This document shows positions 15,373 through 23,761 of a stretch of 64,000 bases of DNA, piece after piece (position 1 is the stretch's first letter; each line of letters opens with the position of its first letter). The stretch spans positions 22,430-86,429 of the forward strand of contig CAZDLW010000002.1 in NCBI GenBank assembly GCA_964505975.1, in the 5' to 3' direction. A model generated the notes under the pieces. That model saw only the letters and a list, made by a program, of their open reading frames with translations, did not search any database and was not told the DNA's origin. The stretch is from Gp6-AA40 sp964505975 (lineage in GTDB: Bacteria > Acidobacteriota > Vicinamibacteria > Vicinamibacterales > UBA2999). A program made the position numbers and the translations under genes.

Positions 15373-16386
15373 ATGCGTCCGCGCCCCGTCTCACAGCACC
15401 CCCGCGTTGTTGCCACACTTCCGTTCGTGGAGCAGCTGGCTCGTCGTGTTGCCGCGACGATGCCACACTCGATTGACATTGGCGATCTTGTGCAAGATGG
15501 CGTCATTGGCTTGATTGACGCGGCCCACCGATTCGATGAGGGCCGGGGCATCAAGTTCGAGACGTTTGCCGAGCGGCGGATTCGTGGCGCGATGATCGAC
15601 GCCCTCCGCAAGGACGCCTGGCCACGCGGTGTCCGCCGCCAGCGCCGGGAGCTGGAGGCCGCACGCGAGGAGCTGCGTCGCGAACTGGGGTGCGAACCGT
15701 CGCTGGCCGACCTGGCCGCCAAGGTGGGGTGCGATGAGAAGCGCTTGGGGCGCACCATCGTGCGCATCAACGCGATCGAGTCGACATCGCCGCTCGCCAA
15801 TACGGATCACCTGGACGAAGCGACGCTGCCGGCGGCGCTCATTCCCTCGGAGCCGGAACAGCCGGATGTCGCGTACGAACGCGAGGAGACCAAGGAGCGC
15901 GTGCGCACGGCGATTGCCTCGTTGCCGCCGCGAGAGCAGAAAGTGATTGGGCTCTACTACTACGGAGAAGCGACGATGAAGCAGATTGGCGCCGAGATCG
16001 GCGTCAACGAATCTCGCGTCTCCCAGCTTCACGCCCGTGCCATTCGGCGGTTGCGCGAGCGCCTCGAGGCGATGATGCCCGTGCACGAAGCCCGCGAAGC
16101 GCTGCGCGGTGCCATTCTTGCCTTCCAGCAGAAACCGCGAATGGTCAAAGCGATGCTCGAGAGTGGGGACGGGAGTCGCGCCGGTGTCAAATCGCCAGGC
16201 GTGGTGGTGAATCACCCGAGCGTCTCACGCACCGCGAGCATGAGCTCGGCGAGCCGAAACGGTTTGGCCAACCAGCGGCAGCCGCTGTCGTCGAGAAATC
16301 GTTCGGCGTCCGCGCCCCCCACGTCACCCGTGACGAAGATGACCCGGCGTGCGAGCGCCGGTGTGGCGGCCGCGATCGCGCGATAG
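15373..16386 (+). CDS. FliA/WhiG-type alternative sigma factor with long C-terminal extension
   Basis: A sigma-70-family factor of 337 residues. Region 2 contains DIGDLVQDGVIGLIDAAHRF and RIRGAMIDALR, region 3 GCEPSLADLAAKVG, and region 4 TMKQIGAEIGVNESRVSQLH, a pattern typical of FliA/WhiG/SigF factors rather than RpoD or ECF. A GGAGG Shine-Dalgarno 7 nt before the ATG fixes the start. The sigma core ends near residue 238; about 100 extra residues follow, the last 58 read antisense through the receiver domain of the convergent histidine kinase. The tail is probably unstructured. No flagellar genes are in the window, so its regulon is unknown. Confidence 0.88.
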   Translation: MRPRPVSQHPRVVATLPFVEQLARRVAATMPHSIDIGDLVQDGVIGLIDAAHRFDEGRGIKFETFAERRIRGAMIDALRKDAWPRGVRRQRRELEAAREELRRELGCEPSLADLAAKVGCDEKRLGRTIVRINAIESTSPLANTDHLDEATLPAALIPSEPEQPDVAYEREETKERVRTAIASLPPREQKVIGLYYYGEATMKQIGAEIGVNESRVSQLHARAIRRLRERLEAMMPVHEAREALRGAILAFQQKPRMVKAMLESGDGSRAGVKSPGVVVNHPSVSRTASMSSASRNGLANQRQPLSSRNRSASAPPTSPVTKMTRRASAGVAAAIAR

Positions 16387-17783
16387 AGCATCATCCCGTC
16401 GACGCGGGGCATCTTGAGATCACAGATGACCGCGTCGTACGTGTGTCGCCGAACGCCGGCGAGCGCCTCTTCGCCGTCGATCGCGTGGTCGACGTGCAAA
16501 CCGGCATCGGTAAGGGCATCGACCACGGCGGCGGCGAGCGCCCGCTCGTCTTCGACCAGTAGTATCCGCGCTCCGCGTACAGCTTCCATGGAAGGGTGGG
16601 CGGCGCGCGGCGTGCTCGTGGACGGCGCGACCGGGGTGAGAGGCAACTCCATGATGAACGTAGCGCCGCGATCCCGGCAATCCATGCTGTCCGCGACCGG
16701 CGATTCGACGCGAATCCGTCCGCCATGCTCCCGGACGATGGCGTAGGCGACGGTGAGCCCCAGCCCGGTTCCCTGGCCAACCTCCTTCGTGGTGAAGAAC
16801 GGATCGAAGATCTTGTTCTTGACCTCTGGTCTCACGCCCGGCCCGTCATCGGTGACCTCGAGAGCGACCATCTGCCGCGGGGCGTCATGCCAGGTCCGCA
16901 CGACGATGGTGCCGCGACCATTGGCAGACAGCATCGCCTGTTCGGCATTGATCAGGAGGTTCAGCAGCACCTGCTGGATCTGATGCGGGTCGGCCAGCAC
17001 GCGTGGCAGTCCCGATGCAAGCGCCGTCACCACTTCGATATTCGCTGCCCGCTGCTCGTACTCGCGTAACGCGAGTGTCTGAAGCGCGACCTGATTGAGA
17101 TCGATCATCGAGCGCGTGCTCTGGCGTTTTCGCGCGAACATCAGCAGGTTCCGCACGATCCGCGCGGCGCGTTCCGCCTCTGCGAGGATCACGCTGACGC
17201 CGCGCCGCGAACCGGCGTCCAGACGCCGCTCGGAGAGCCGCTCGGCCCAGCTCAGAATGGTGCCGAGCGGGTTGTTCAGTTCGTGTGCGACGCCCGAGAT
17301 CGTCTGGCCGAGCGCGGCCATCTTCTCCGCCTGTAACAACTGCTGGTACAGGTCGCGCGACCGGTCGTCGAGCTTCTTGCGCTCACTGACGTCCCGCACC
17401 AGCGCCTCGATGTGCGTGGGTCCGGAATCGCCCGCCAGTTCGGCACGCGCCGTCACCTCGACCCACACGGTCGTGCCGTCCAGACGAAGCATGCGAAGCA
17501 GATAGTCGGTGACGGCGCCCTGCGTGATGAGTCGATCGAGAAACGCAGCCCGCCCGGCCTGGTCGGCGAAGCGCGCCGGGGAAAACGGTGCGACGGCAGA
17601 TTCCGGAGTGTCGCGGGCGTAGCCGAAGATCAATCGGAGATGCGGATTGGCCGCGATGGTGCTCCCGGCGTCGATCTCGCTCGTGCTGATCGCGCCAATG
17701 TAGACGCCTTCATGCACCGCCTCGAGAAGACGGGCAAACGCGCTCGCGCGCCGGACGCGTGCCGAACGGGTCGACGGGTGCAC
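16212..17783 (-). CDS. Hybrid PAS histidine kinase with C-terminal receiver
   Basis: A 523-residue soluble sensor kinase. It has a PAS domain (about 15-135), a DHp domain with the H-box GVAHELNNPLG (phospho-accepting H167), an HATPase domain (N box LLNLLINAEQAM, then DDGPG, DPFFTTK and GTGLGL) and a C-terminal receiver (about 400-523) with D455 in VICDLKMP. There is no transmembrane segment, so it senses a cytosolic signal. Its 3' end overlaps the sigma factor gene by 175 bp, tail to tail. The receiver suggests a phosphorelay; the DHp-like mini-protein and NtrC-type regulator nearby are candidate partners by position only. Confidence 0.9.
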   Translation of the reverse strand: MHPSTRSARVRRASAFARLLEAVHEGVYIGAISTSEIDAGSTIAANPHLRLIFGYARDTPESAVAPFSPARFADQAGRAAFLDRLITQGAVTDYLLRMLRLDGTTVWVEVTARAELAGDSGPTHIEALVRDVSERKKLDDRSRDLYQQLLQAEKMAALGQTISGVAHELNNPLGTILSWAERLSERRLDAGSRRGVSVILAEAERAARIVRNLLMFARKRQSTRSMIDLNQVALQTLALREYEQRAANIEVVTALASGLPRVLADPHQIQQVLLNLLINAEQAMLSANGRGTIVVRTWHDAPRQMVALEVTDDGPGVRPEVKNKIFDPFFTTKEVGQGTGLGLTVAYAIVREHGGRIRVESPVADSMDCRDRGATFIMELPLTPVAPSTSTPRAAHPSMEAVRGARILLVEDERALAAAVVDALTDAGLHVDHAIDGEEALAGVRRHTYDAVICDLKMPRVDGMMLYRAIAAATPALARRVIFVTGDVGGADAERFLDDSGCRWLAKPFRLAELMLAVRETLG

Positions 17784-17894
17784 GTGCAGCCCATTATAGG
17801 GAAATGCAGGAACTGGAAAAGGACTCTTTCGTTCCGTGACCCGCGAAACGGGGAGGAGCAGCGGCGTTCCACTGACTCCCCCGATCGTCCGTCG

Positions 17895-18044
17895 TCAGAC
17901 AACCCGCCGACCACTCACCAGCCGCACGAGGAACAGCACCACGGCGATGACCAGCAGGATCCAGATGAAATTTCCGAGCGTGTACCCGCTGACCATCCCA
18001 AGCAGCCAGAGGATGATCAAGATGATCGCAATAGTCTCCAGCAC
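17895..18044 (-). CDS. lmo0937-type 49-residue membrane protein
   Basis: A small protein of 49 residues with two hydrophobic helices: LETIAIILIILWLLGMVSG, then FIWILLVIAVVLFLVRL, ending in a short basic tail. The pattern (LxTIAxILxxLWLLGxxSG...xxGxxIxxLLVIAxVxxLxRLxxG) is that of the small lmo0937-type membrane proteins common in many bacteria, whose function is unclear but which are often stress-linked. It starts at GTG; a perfect AGGAGGT lies 6 nt upstream and decides the start. It sits alone between the hybrid kinase and the FabZ-like gene. Confidence 0.8.
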   Translation of the reverse strand: MLETIAIILIILWLLGMVSGYTLGNFIWILLVIAVVLFLVRLVSGRRVV

Positions 18045-18170
18045 GTCTCTACCTCCTGTACCTCCGCTTCCTATTCCCGGAACGCGAGGCGGTCCGGGAT
18101 TTCCGCCCTGCGACTGTGCAACATGAGTACCGGAACAGAGGATCGGACGGGGTACAGACGAGCTGGGGCC

Positions 18171-18623
18171 TTAGCGAGAGGTCGTTCCGAGTGCGAACGT
18201 CATGGTACCCTCGACGACGAGAGTGCCGGCGACACGTGCACAGCCGTAGAGCTGCCCCACGCGGCTCCGCAGCCGCTTGACCCTGGCCTCGAACTCGACG
18301 ACGTCGCCGGGATGAACCGGACGACGATACCGAACGCGCTCGATACCGGCGAAGAACGGCAGCTTCTCTCGATTTTCGGGCTTGGACAAGATGAGGATGG
18401 CCCCGACCTGTGCAATGCATTCCGTCAGAATCGTGAAAGGCAACGTCGGCACCTCGCCAGGCTGCTGCGACAGATACCGCTCGTTGAGTGAGACGTTCTT
18501 GATCCCGACGATCCGCTTGTCCGGCTCGAGTTCGGTGATGCGGTCGACGAGCAGGAACGGATATCGGTGCGGAAGGATGCGCTCGATCGCGCGATAGTCC
18601 AGTGGAAGCGTCAAAGGGTCCAT
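18171..18623 (-). CDS. FabZ-like hotdog protein lacking the catalytic His
   Basis: A 150-residue hotdog-fold protein, clearly related to 3-hydroxyacyl-ACP dehydratase FabZ: LPHRYPFLLVDR, NVSLNE, the FAGIERVRYRRPVHPGD block and overall length all match. In FabZ the active site is a His in GHFPG and a Glu 14 residues later. Here the Glu is kept (E68 in ILTECIAQ) but the His position is Q54 and GHFPG has become QQPGE, without gaps in the alignment. Dehydratase activity is therefore questionable. The gene is transcribed away from the PP2C phosphatase, with only 40 bp between the start codons. No other fatty-acid gene is nearby. Confidence 0.8.
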   Translation of the reverse strand: MDPLTLPLDYRAIERILPHRYPFLLVDRITELEPDKRIVGIKNVSLNERYLSQQPGEVPTLPFTILTECIAQVGAILILSKPENREKLPFFAGIERVRYRRPVHPGDVVEFEARVKRLRSRVGQLYGCARVAGTLVVEGTMTFALGTTSR

Positions 18624-18634
18624 CGGCGGGCCAG

Positions 18635-18640
18635 TATAAT
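18635..18640 (+). promoter_or_regulatory. -10 element (TATAAT) of the GAF-PP2C gene
   Basis: A perfect TATAAT lies in the 40-bp gap between two divergent genes, 24 bp before the phosphatase ATG. No good -35 is seen at the expected spacing, which falls inside the FabZ-like start region. Confidence 0.4.
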
Positions 18641-18663
18641 TCGTTCGACGCGGTCCAGCACCC

Positions 18664-20466
18664 ATGAGTGAGTTGTCGCCGTCCCATAGGCCGGAGGTGC
18701 AGCCCGCCGCCGGCGTGCGGCCCCCGACCGATACGGAACTGCTGTCGACGCTGTTCGAGCTCGGGCGCGAGGTGACGTCGGTGCTCGCCCTCGAGGAGCT
18801 TCTCGCCAAGATTCCGCAGCTGATTGCGCGGTTGACGAGGTTTACCGCCTTCTCGGTCTATCTGCTCGACGAGAGACGGGAGGAGTTGCGCATCGCGTAC
18901 GCAGTGGGCTATCCGGAAAGCGTGCTGTCGGATCACCGATTACGCGTGGGTCAGGGTGTCGTGGGCGCGGCCGTCCAGCAGGATCGGCCGATTCTCGTGA
19001 ACGACATTCGAAAGGAGCCGCGCTACCGGGGGCCGTTGCGCAGCATGCTCTCGCAGCTGGCCGTCCCCCTCCGCCGGAAAGGAAGGGTCATCGGCGCCCT
19101 CAATTTGCTGAACGACACGGAGGGTGCGTTCACCAACCAGGATCTGGCCCTGCTCCGACAGTTCGGCGCGCATGTGGCGGTGGCGCTCGAGAATGCGCGA
19201 CTGTTCGAGTCGGAGCGGCAGTACGTGGCGACACTGGCCACACTTGCCGAGATCGGCCGCGAGATGTCGTCCATTCTCGATCTCGATGCGTTGCTGACGC
19301 GCATCGCCAGCCTCACCAAGCGCCTGGTCGACTATCGCACGTTCGGCATCCTGCTCCTGGACCCGACGACGCAGCTGCTGGAGATGAAGCTGGCCGTCCG
19401 ATACGGGCAGGGGGCGGAGTCGAAGCAGGTGAGACTCGGCGAAGGGCTGGTCGGCTGGTCGGCGTTGCACAAGGAGCCCGTGCTCGTTGCGGACGTCTCG
19501 CAGGATCCGCGTTACATCAACCTGGTGGAGGATGTTCGATCGGAGCTGGTCATTCCGATGCTCATCAAGGATCGCTGCATCGGCGTCTTCGATCTCGAAA
19601 GTCCCGAGCTCGACGCCTTCACCAAGGAACACCAGGAACTGCTCACGCTCCTGGCCAGCCAGGCCGCCGTCGCCATCGACAACGCGCGCCTGTACGAAGA
19701 GCTTCGACGCAAGGAGGAGCGGATCGAGAAGGAGCTGCGCTTCGCCCAGCGGGTCCAGCTGGCGCTGCTTCCGACGGAGCTCCCGAAGACGCATCGAGAT
19801 GTCGACGTTGCAGGCCGGTTTGCTCCCGCGCGGGAACTGGGGGGAGACATTCACGACTACCTGGCCCCGGATGCCGACACTCTGGTGGTCGCTGTTGGCG
19901 ACGTGTCCGGCAAAGGTGCGCCCGCCGCGCTCTATGGGGCCTTCGCCGCCGAGCTCGTGCGCTCCCGGACGATGCGCCGCCGATTCACTCCCGAGCGCTT
20001 CAGCGTCGGTGGTGTCCTCCAGGCGATGAACACCATTCTCCACGAGCGCCAGCTCGAAGAGTACTACTGCACGCTTTGCTACACCTTCTTCGACTTCACT
20101 CGACGCACGGTAACCCTCTCGAATTCCGGTCTCCCGTATCCCGTCCGCTGCTCGGTGAGTGGCTGCGGGCAAATCGAGCTGCCTGGTGTGCCGTTGGGGT
20201 CGTTTCCGGGCGTCACCTATGACGAGATCACGCTGGACCTGCACCCGAGCGACACCTATGTCTTCTGCACGGACGGGATCTTCGAAGCGGTCGACGAGGA
20301 CGGGGCGGAGTTCGGGGCCCGCCGGCTGTGCGAAGTGGTCGAGGCTCATCGGCGCGAGCCGGCGCGCGTGATCGTGGATGCCATCTTCGAGGCGGTGACG
20401 GCGTTCCGGCGCGGCGGGCCTCAAACCGACGACATGACCGCCGTCGCAGTCAAGATAGGGCGCTGA
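18664..20466 (+). CDS. GAF-GAF-PP2C (RsbU/SpoIIE-type) serine phosphatase
   Basis: A 600-residue cytosolic protein with two GAF domains (about 30-185 and 195-350), a linker coiled coil (about 345-380: LRRKEERIEKELRFAQRVQ) and a PP2C-like phosphatase domain (about 385-600). The metal-binding aspartates are present: GGDIHDY, VGDVSGKG, CTDGIFEAVD and QTDDMTAV. In the known RsbU pathway such enzymes dephosphorylate an anti-sigma-factor antagonist; no such antagonist or anti-sigma gene is in the window. The FliA/WhiG-type sigma factor 2 kb away is a possible distant target, but this is speculation. Confidence 0.9.
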   Translation: MSELSPSHRPEVQPAAGVRPPTDTELLSTLFELGREVTSVLALEELLAKIPQLIARLTRFTAFSVYLLDERREELRIAYAVGYPESVLSDHRLRVGQGVVGAAVQQDRPILVNDIRKEPRYRGPLRSMLSQLAVPLRRKGRVIGALNLLNDTEGAFTNQDLALLRQFGAHVAVALENARLFESERQYVATLATLAEIGREMSSILDLDALLTRIASLTKRLVDYRTFGILLLDPTTQLLEMKLAVRYGQGAESKQVRLGEGLVGWSALHKEPVLVADVSQDPRYINLVEDVRSELVIPMLIKDRCIGVFDLESPELDAFTKEHQELLTLLASQAAVAIDNARLYEELRRKEERIEKELRFAQRVQLALLPTELPKTHRDVDVAGRFAPARELGGDIHDYLAPDADTLVVAVGDVSGKGAPAALYGAFAAELVRSRTMRRRFTPERFSVGGVLQAMNTILHERQLEEYYCTLCYTFFDFTRRTVTLSNSGLPYPVRCSVSGCGQIELPGVPLGSFPGVTYDEITLDLHPSDTYVFCTDGIFEAVDEDGAEFGARRLCEVVEAHRREPARVIVDAIFEAVTAFRRGGPQTDDMTAVAVKIGR

Positions 20467-20502
20467 TCGTGAGCCACGGTGGCGGCGCATCCGGGCGAGG
20501 CC

Positions 20503-20841
20503 TCACCGCCGGGTCGGGCGATCGTGCTCCTGTACGTGCAGGCCGATGAACCGGCCGCCCAACACCGCGATCTCATCGATGCGGCCCGTTACCCGGACGA
20601 GCGCCCCACTTCTCGGCGCGCGTCGTCCGGAGCGCGCGACGACGGTAATCTCGCCCGTTCCATCGTCGACGCTGTAGATGTGAACGGGGAGCAGCGGCAC
20701 ACCCCAGCTGGTCGTCACCATTCCAGACAGGCGTATCGTCCGCTCGTGATAGCGATGCGGATTGTCCTTCAGATCGGCAATCCGAACCGCCCGCGCGCCG
20801 CACCCAGTCAACAGGAGCGCGAGCACGAGGCCCGCTATCAT
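20503..20841 (-). CDS. Putative lipoprotein with OB-fold (tRNA_anti-like) domain
   Basis: A 112-residue protein with a lipoprotein signal (MIAGLVLALLLTGC, lipobox LTGC). The mature part resembles a bacterial OB-fold: IADLKDNPHRYHERTIRLSG starts the domain, then YSVDDGTGEITVVAR and LVRVTGRIDE. In acidobacteria and others such envelope OB-fold proteins are common and their ligand is not known. The longer upstream frame is Arg-rich and precedes the signal peptide, so this ATG is preferred. It faces the GAF-PP2C gene tail to tail. Confidence 0.7.
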   Translation of the reverse strand: MIAGLVLALLLTGCGARAVRIADLKDNPHRYHERTIRLSGMVTTSWGVPLLPVHIYSVDDGTGEITVVARSGRRAPRSGALVRVTGRIDEIAVLGGRFIGLHVQEHDRPTRR

Positions 20842-21252
20842 TGGTCCAGACGTCCGCACAGTCCTCAATCTCCAGTGCCGCAGGTGCTGGAATGGAGATG
20901 CGCCCCGCGCCACTCCGGGGCGCGAGGCGGAACGACGAGCAGCCACGCCGAATCGCGAACGAGTCGTGTCAGGGACCCGGGATGCGGCGATGCCAGCGCC
21001 TACCTGATGTTACGCACCCCGGTGATCCGACGTGGCCGCTTACCAGGCGATCAAATCCTGTGCCTCTCGCGAATGCATCGGAACCCGTTGCTTTGGCTGG
21101 ATTGGAGCCGAGATCGTCCTCGCCAGGGGGCAGCGGCACAGGTGCACGTAGCGGGCTTGTCTCATGAAGGTGGCACTGTCATCGGTCACGGACTGCGTGC
21201 AACAACAGACTCGAAGATCGCATCGATGACATCGACGATCGGGGCTGGCGCT
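20842..21252. other. Intergenic region between OB-fold lipoprotein gene and glnA end
   Basis: I see no gene in these 411 bp. A strong hairpin stands out: GCGCCCCG (20900-20907) with CGGGGCGC (20916-20923), an 8-bp perfect stem with an 8-nt loop. It could terminate leftward glnA transcription or shape the leader of the lipoprotein gene. Confidence 0.4.
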
Positions 21253-22590
21253 TTAGTACGTGCTGAGATACCTCTCGATTTCCCACCCGGATACGTGCCT
21301 GATGTAGCTGTCCCACTCGGCACGCTTGGCCTCGAGAAAGTGATGGAAGATGTGGTCGCCAAGCGTGTCCCGGACCAGGTCGTTCTTGGCGAGCTGATCG
21401 AGCGCTTCGCTCAGATTTCCCGGCAATTCATCGATGCGCAGGTGTCGGCGCTCGCGGTGACTCATTTTGTAGATGTTCTTGTTGACCGGAGGGCCCGGAT
21501 CGAGAGCCGCGTCGATGCCATCCAGGCCCGCGCGCAGCATGACCGCGAAAGCCAGGTACGGGTTGCAGGAGGGATCCGGCATCCGGAGCTCGATGCGCGT
21601 TCCGGCGCCGCGGGCCGCGGGCACACGCACGAGAGGGCTGCGGTTCCTTGTCGACCAGGCGATCGCCGTGGGGGCCTCATAGCCGGGCACGAGCCGTTTG
21701 TACGAGTTGACGAGGGGGTTGGTGATCGCACAGAAGCTCTTCGCGTGTTTGAGCAGGCCTCCGATGTAGTGCAGGCAGGTGGCGCTCAACGCGCCATCCG
21801 CCGCCGCGTCGTGAAAGGCGTTGCGCCCATCGGCGAAGAGCGCCTGGTGCGTATGCATGCCGCTGCCGTTGACACCGAACACCGGCTTCGGCATGAACGT
21901 GGCGTGCACGCCGTGCCGGCTGGCGACGTTCTTGACAACGAACCGGAACGTGGTGACGTTGTCCGCGGTGACCAGCACGTCATCGTGGCGGAAGTCGATC
22001 TCATGCTGGCCTGGCGCGACCTCGTGATGAGCCGTCTCCACGTGGAAGCCCATCTGCTCGAGCGTGCGGATGATGTCCCGGCGGACGTCTTCCCCGAGGT
22101 CGACCGGTGTCAGATCGAAGTACCCGCCCGAGTCGTGCGTGTTTGTCGTGGGCTCGCCGTCGGGACGGCGCTGAAACAGGAAGAACTCTGCCTCCGGCCC
22201 GGCGGTCATGGAGAACCCCTGTGCCGCCGCGAGCACGATCGCCCGCTTGAGGGTCGAGCGTGGGCATCCTGCGAACGGCGTCCCATCGGGATTACTGACG
22301 TCGCAGATGATGCGACCGACGCGGTCGGCGCTGCCGCAGGTCCACGGAAGCACCTCGAACGTGCCCAGGTCGGGCTTCAGATACATGTCCGATTCCTCAA
22401 TCCGGACGAAACCTTCTATCGAGGATCCGTCGAAGAGGATTCCGCCGTCGAGCGCTTCCTCGAACTGGCAGTCGGGGACCTCCACGCTCTTGATGACGCC
22501 CAGGATGTCGGTGAACTGGAGTCGCATGAACTTCACTTTTTCCCGTTCGGCACGCTCCAGCACCCGAGCCTTCAGGTCGTCTGTATGCAT
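21253..22590 (-). CDS. glnA: Type I glutamine synthetase (GSI-alpha-like)
   Basis: A 445-residue glutamine synthetase that makes glutamine from glutamate, ammonia and ATP. Family motifs are visible: FDGSSIEGF near the N-terminus, MTAGPEAEFFLF, the NGSGMHTHQ nucleotide/metal motif, KRLVPGYEAP, and NRSPLVRVPAARG. The length and the segment NIYKMSHRERR fit the alpha subtype (as in Bacillus), which lacks the adenylylation Tyr loop of E. coli GlnA, so control by adenylylation is unlikely. A CATAAT -10-like box ends 8 nt before the ATG. A 717-codon open frame on the opposite strand is a codon-bias shadow. Confidence 0.93.
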   Translation of the reverse strand: MHTDDLKARVLERAEREKVKFMRLQFTDILGVIKSVEVPDCQFEEALDGGILFDGSSIEGFVRIEESDMYLKPDLGTFEVLPWTCGSADRVGRIICDVSNPDGTPFAGCPRSTLKRAIVLAAAQGFSMTAGPEAEFFLFQRRPDGEPTTNTHDSGGYFDLTPVDLGEDVRRDIIRTLEQMGFHVETAHHEVAPGQHEIDFRHDDVLVTADNVTTFRFVVKNVASRHGVHATFMPKPVFGVNGSGMHTHQALFADGRNAFHDAAADGALSATCLHYIGGLLKHAKSFCAITNPLVNSYKRLVPGYEAPTAIAWSTRNRSPLVRVPAARGAGTRIELRMPDPSCNPYLAFAVMLRAGLDGIDAALDPGPPVNKNIYKMSHRERRHLRIDELPGNLSEALDQLAKNDLVRDTLGDHIFHHFLEAKRAEWDSYIRHVSGWEIERYLSTY

Positions 22591-22597
22591 GGGGCTG

Positions 22598-22603
22598 ATT
22601 ATG
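22598..22603 (-). promoter_or_regulatory. -10-like box close to glnA start
   Basis: On the minus strand CATAAT ends 8 nt before the glnA ATG. If used, transcription would start at or next to the start codon, giving a leaderless mRNA. There is no recognisable -35. Confidence 0.25.
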
Positions 22604-22800
22604 CCAACTTTTCCCGAATGCCCTCCGTCTAGGTTCTCGAGAGGAGCCGGGAGGCAGACTCACGTGCCGCGTTCACGGCTCTGGCAGGAGAGAACGTGTG
22701 ACCGCACCCGATCTCGTCGGATCCTCGAGGCCGTCGGACTGCTTTCGGGGAAGGGAGTGAGCAGTCGGCCACGGTCGCGTCCGAACAGGATGAGGCAACC

Positions 22801-23658
22801 ATGACAAAGACAATCATCAGTACAGCTCTGACGGCAGTGTTTGTGACGGTCGGAGTATTCGCCCCCGCTGCAGGTGCGCAAGTGCGCGTTCAATCCGGTC
22901 AAGGGTCTCAGGCGGTGACGGTCTTCACGGGGACCGGGTCCGTATTGGGCGTCTCCGTGCGGGATCTGAGCGCCGAGGAGATCGCAGCGGCCCGGTTGCC
23001 GCAGCCGGGCGGTGCGGTGGTCGAGGAGGTGCGAGAGGAAAGCCCGGCCGCTCGCGGGGGACTCCAGCGAGCCGATATCGTGGTGGAGTTCGATGGCGAG
23101 CGGGTGCGGAGTCGGCAGCACCTTGCGCGTCTGGTGCAAGAGACGCCGCCGGGTCGCACAGTTGCCGCCGTGGTGCTTCGGGACGGCTCGAGACGCACGC
23201 TGAACATCACGCCAGAGGCTCGTACGGGGATGACCATCGATGCCTTGTCGGATCTCGGGCGGGACATCGAGCGGAGTCTGCGGACGCTCCCCCGTGCGTT
23301 CTCCATGGAGCTCGATGTGCCCCGCAGTGTGGTACTGATGACGCCGGGAAGGTTGGGTGCCACCCTGCTCCCGCTCGATCGGCAATTGGCGCAGTACTTC
23401 GGGGCTGCGGAGGGTGTTCTGGTGTCGTCGGTCGACCCGGACACGCCCGCGTCCCGCGCGGGGCTGAGGGCGGGGGACGTGATTACCGCGGTGAACCAGC
23501 GTCAGGTGTCCAGGGTCAGCGATGTGAGCGACGAGGTCCGAAAAGCGCCAGCCGAGTCGGCGCTCGAGTTCAGAGTGACACGCGAGAAGACGGAAACCGC
23601 GCTCGTGGTCACGCTGCCGCCGCCACGCCGCCCGGCCGCGCGTGCGCCGTCGATCTAG
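22801..23658 (+). CDS. Periplasmic double-PDZ protein without protease domain
   Basis: A 285-residue exported protein with a Sec signal peptide (about 1-27, ending APAAGAQ). It has two PDZ domains (about 45-130 and 185-270), recognisable from LGVSVRDL, GAVVEEVREESPAARGGLQRADIVVEFDG and, in the second, GVLVSSVDPDTPASRAGLRAGDVITAVN. They resemble the PDZ pair of DegP/HtrA, but the trypsin-like protease domain is absent. A GAGG Shine-Dalgarno precedes the ATG. It probably acts as an envelope adaptor or chaperone; partner unknown. It is convergent with nuoG. Confidence 0.85.
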   Translation: MTKTIISTALTAVFVTVGVFAPAAGAQVRVQSGQGSQAVTVFTGTGSVLGVSVRDLSAEEIAAARLPQPGGAVVEEVREESPAARGGLQRADIVVEFDGERVRSRQHLARLVQETPPGRTVAAVVLRDGSRRTLNITPEARTGMTIDALSDLGRDIERSLRTLPRAFSMELDVPRSVVLMTPGRLGATLLPLDRQLAQYFGAAEGVLVSSVDPDTPASRAGLRAGDVITAVNQRQVSRVSDVSDEVRKAPAESALEFRVTREKTETALVVTLPPPRRPAARAPSI

Positions 23659-23761
23659 AGATCACCGCCCGCGCTTCTGGCACGTGTCCCGGGCGCGCGG
23701 TTCGAGCACAGTGCGGGCCCCGGGCTGCTCGGCTCGCACCGGACGCGCGCACCCGGCCGCG

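Noticed and set aside
20479..22632. 717-codon open frame on the plus strand
   Set aside because: It is exactly antisense to glnA, Arg/His-rich and without domain sense; high GC3 of glnA leaves the opposite frame open.
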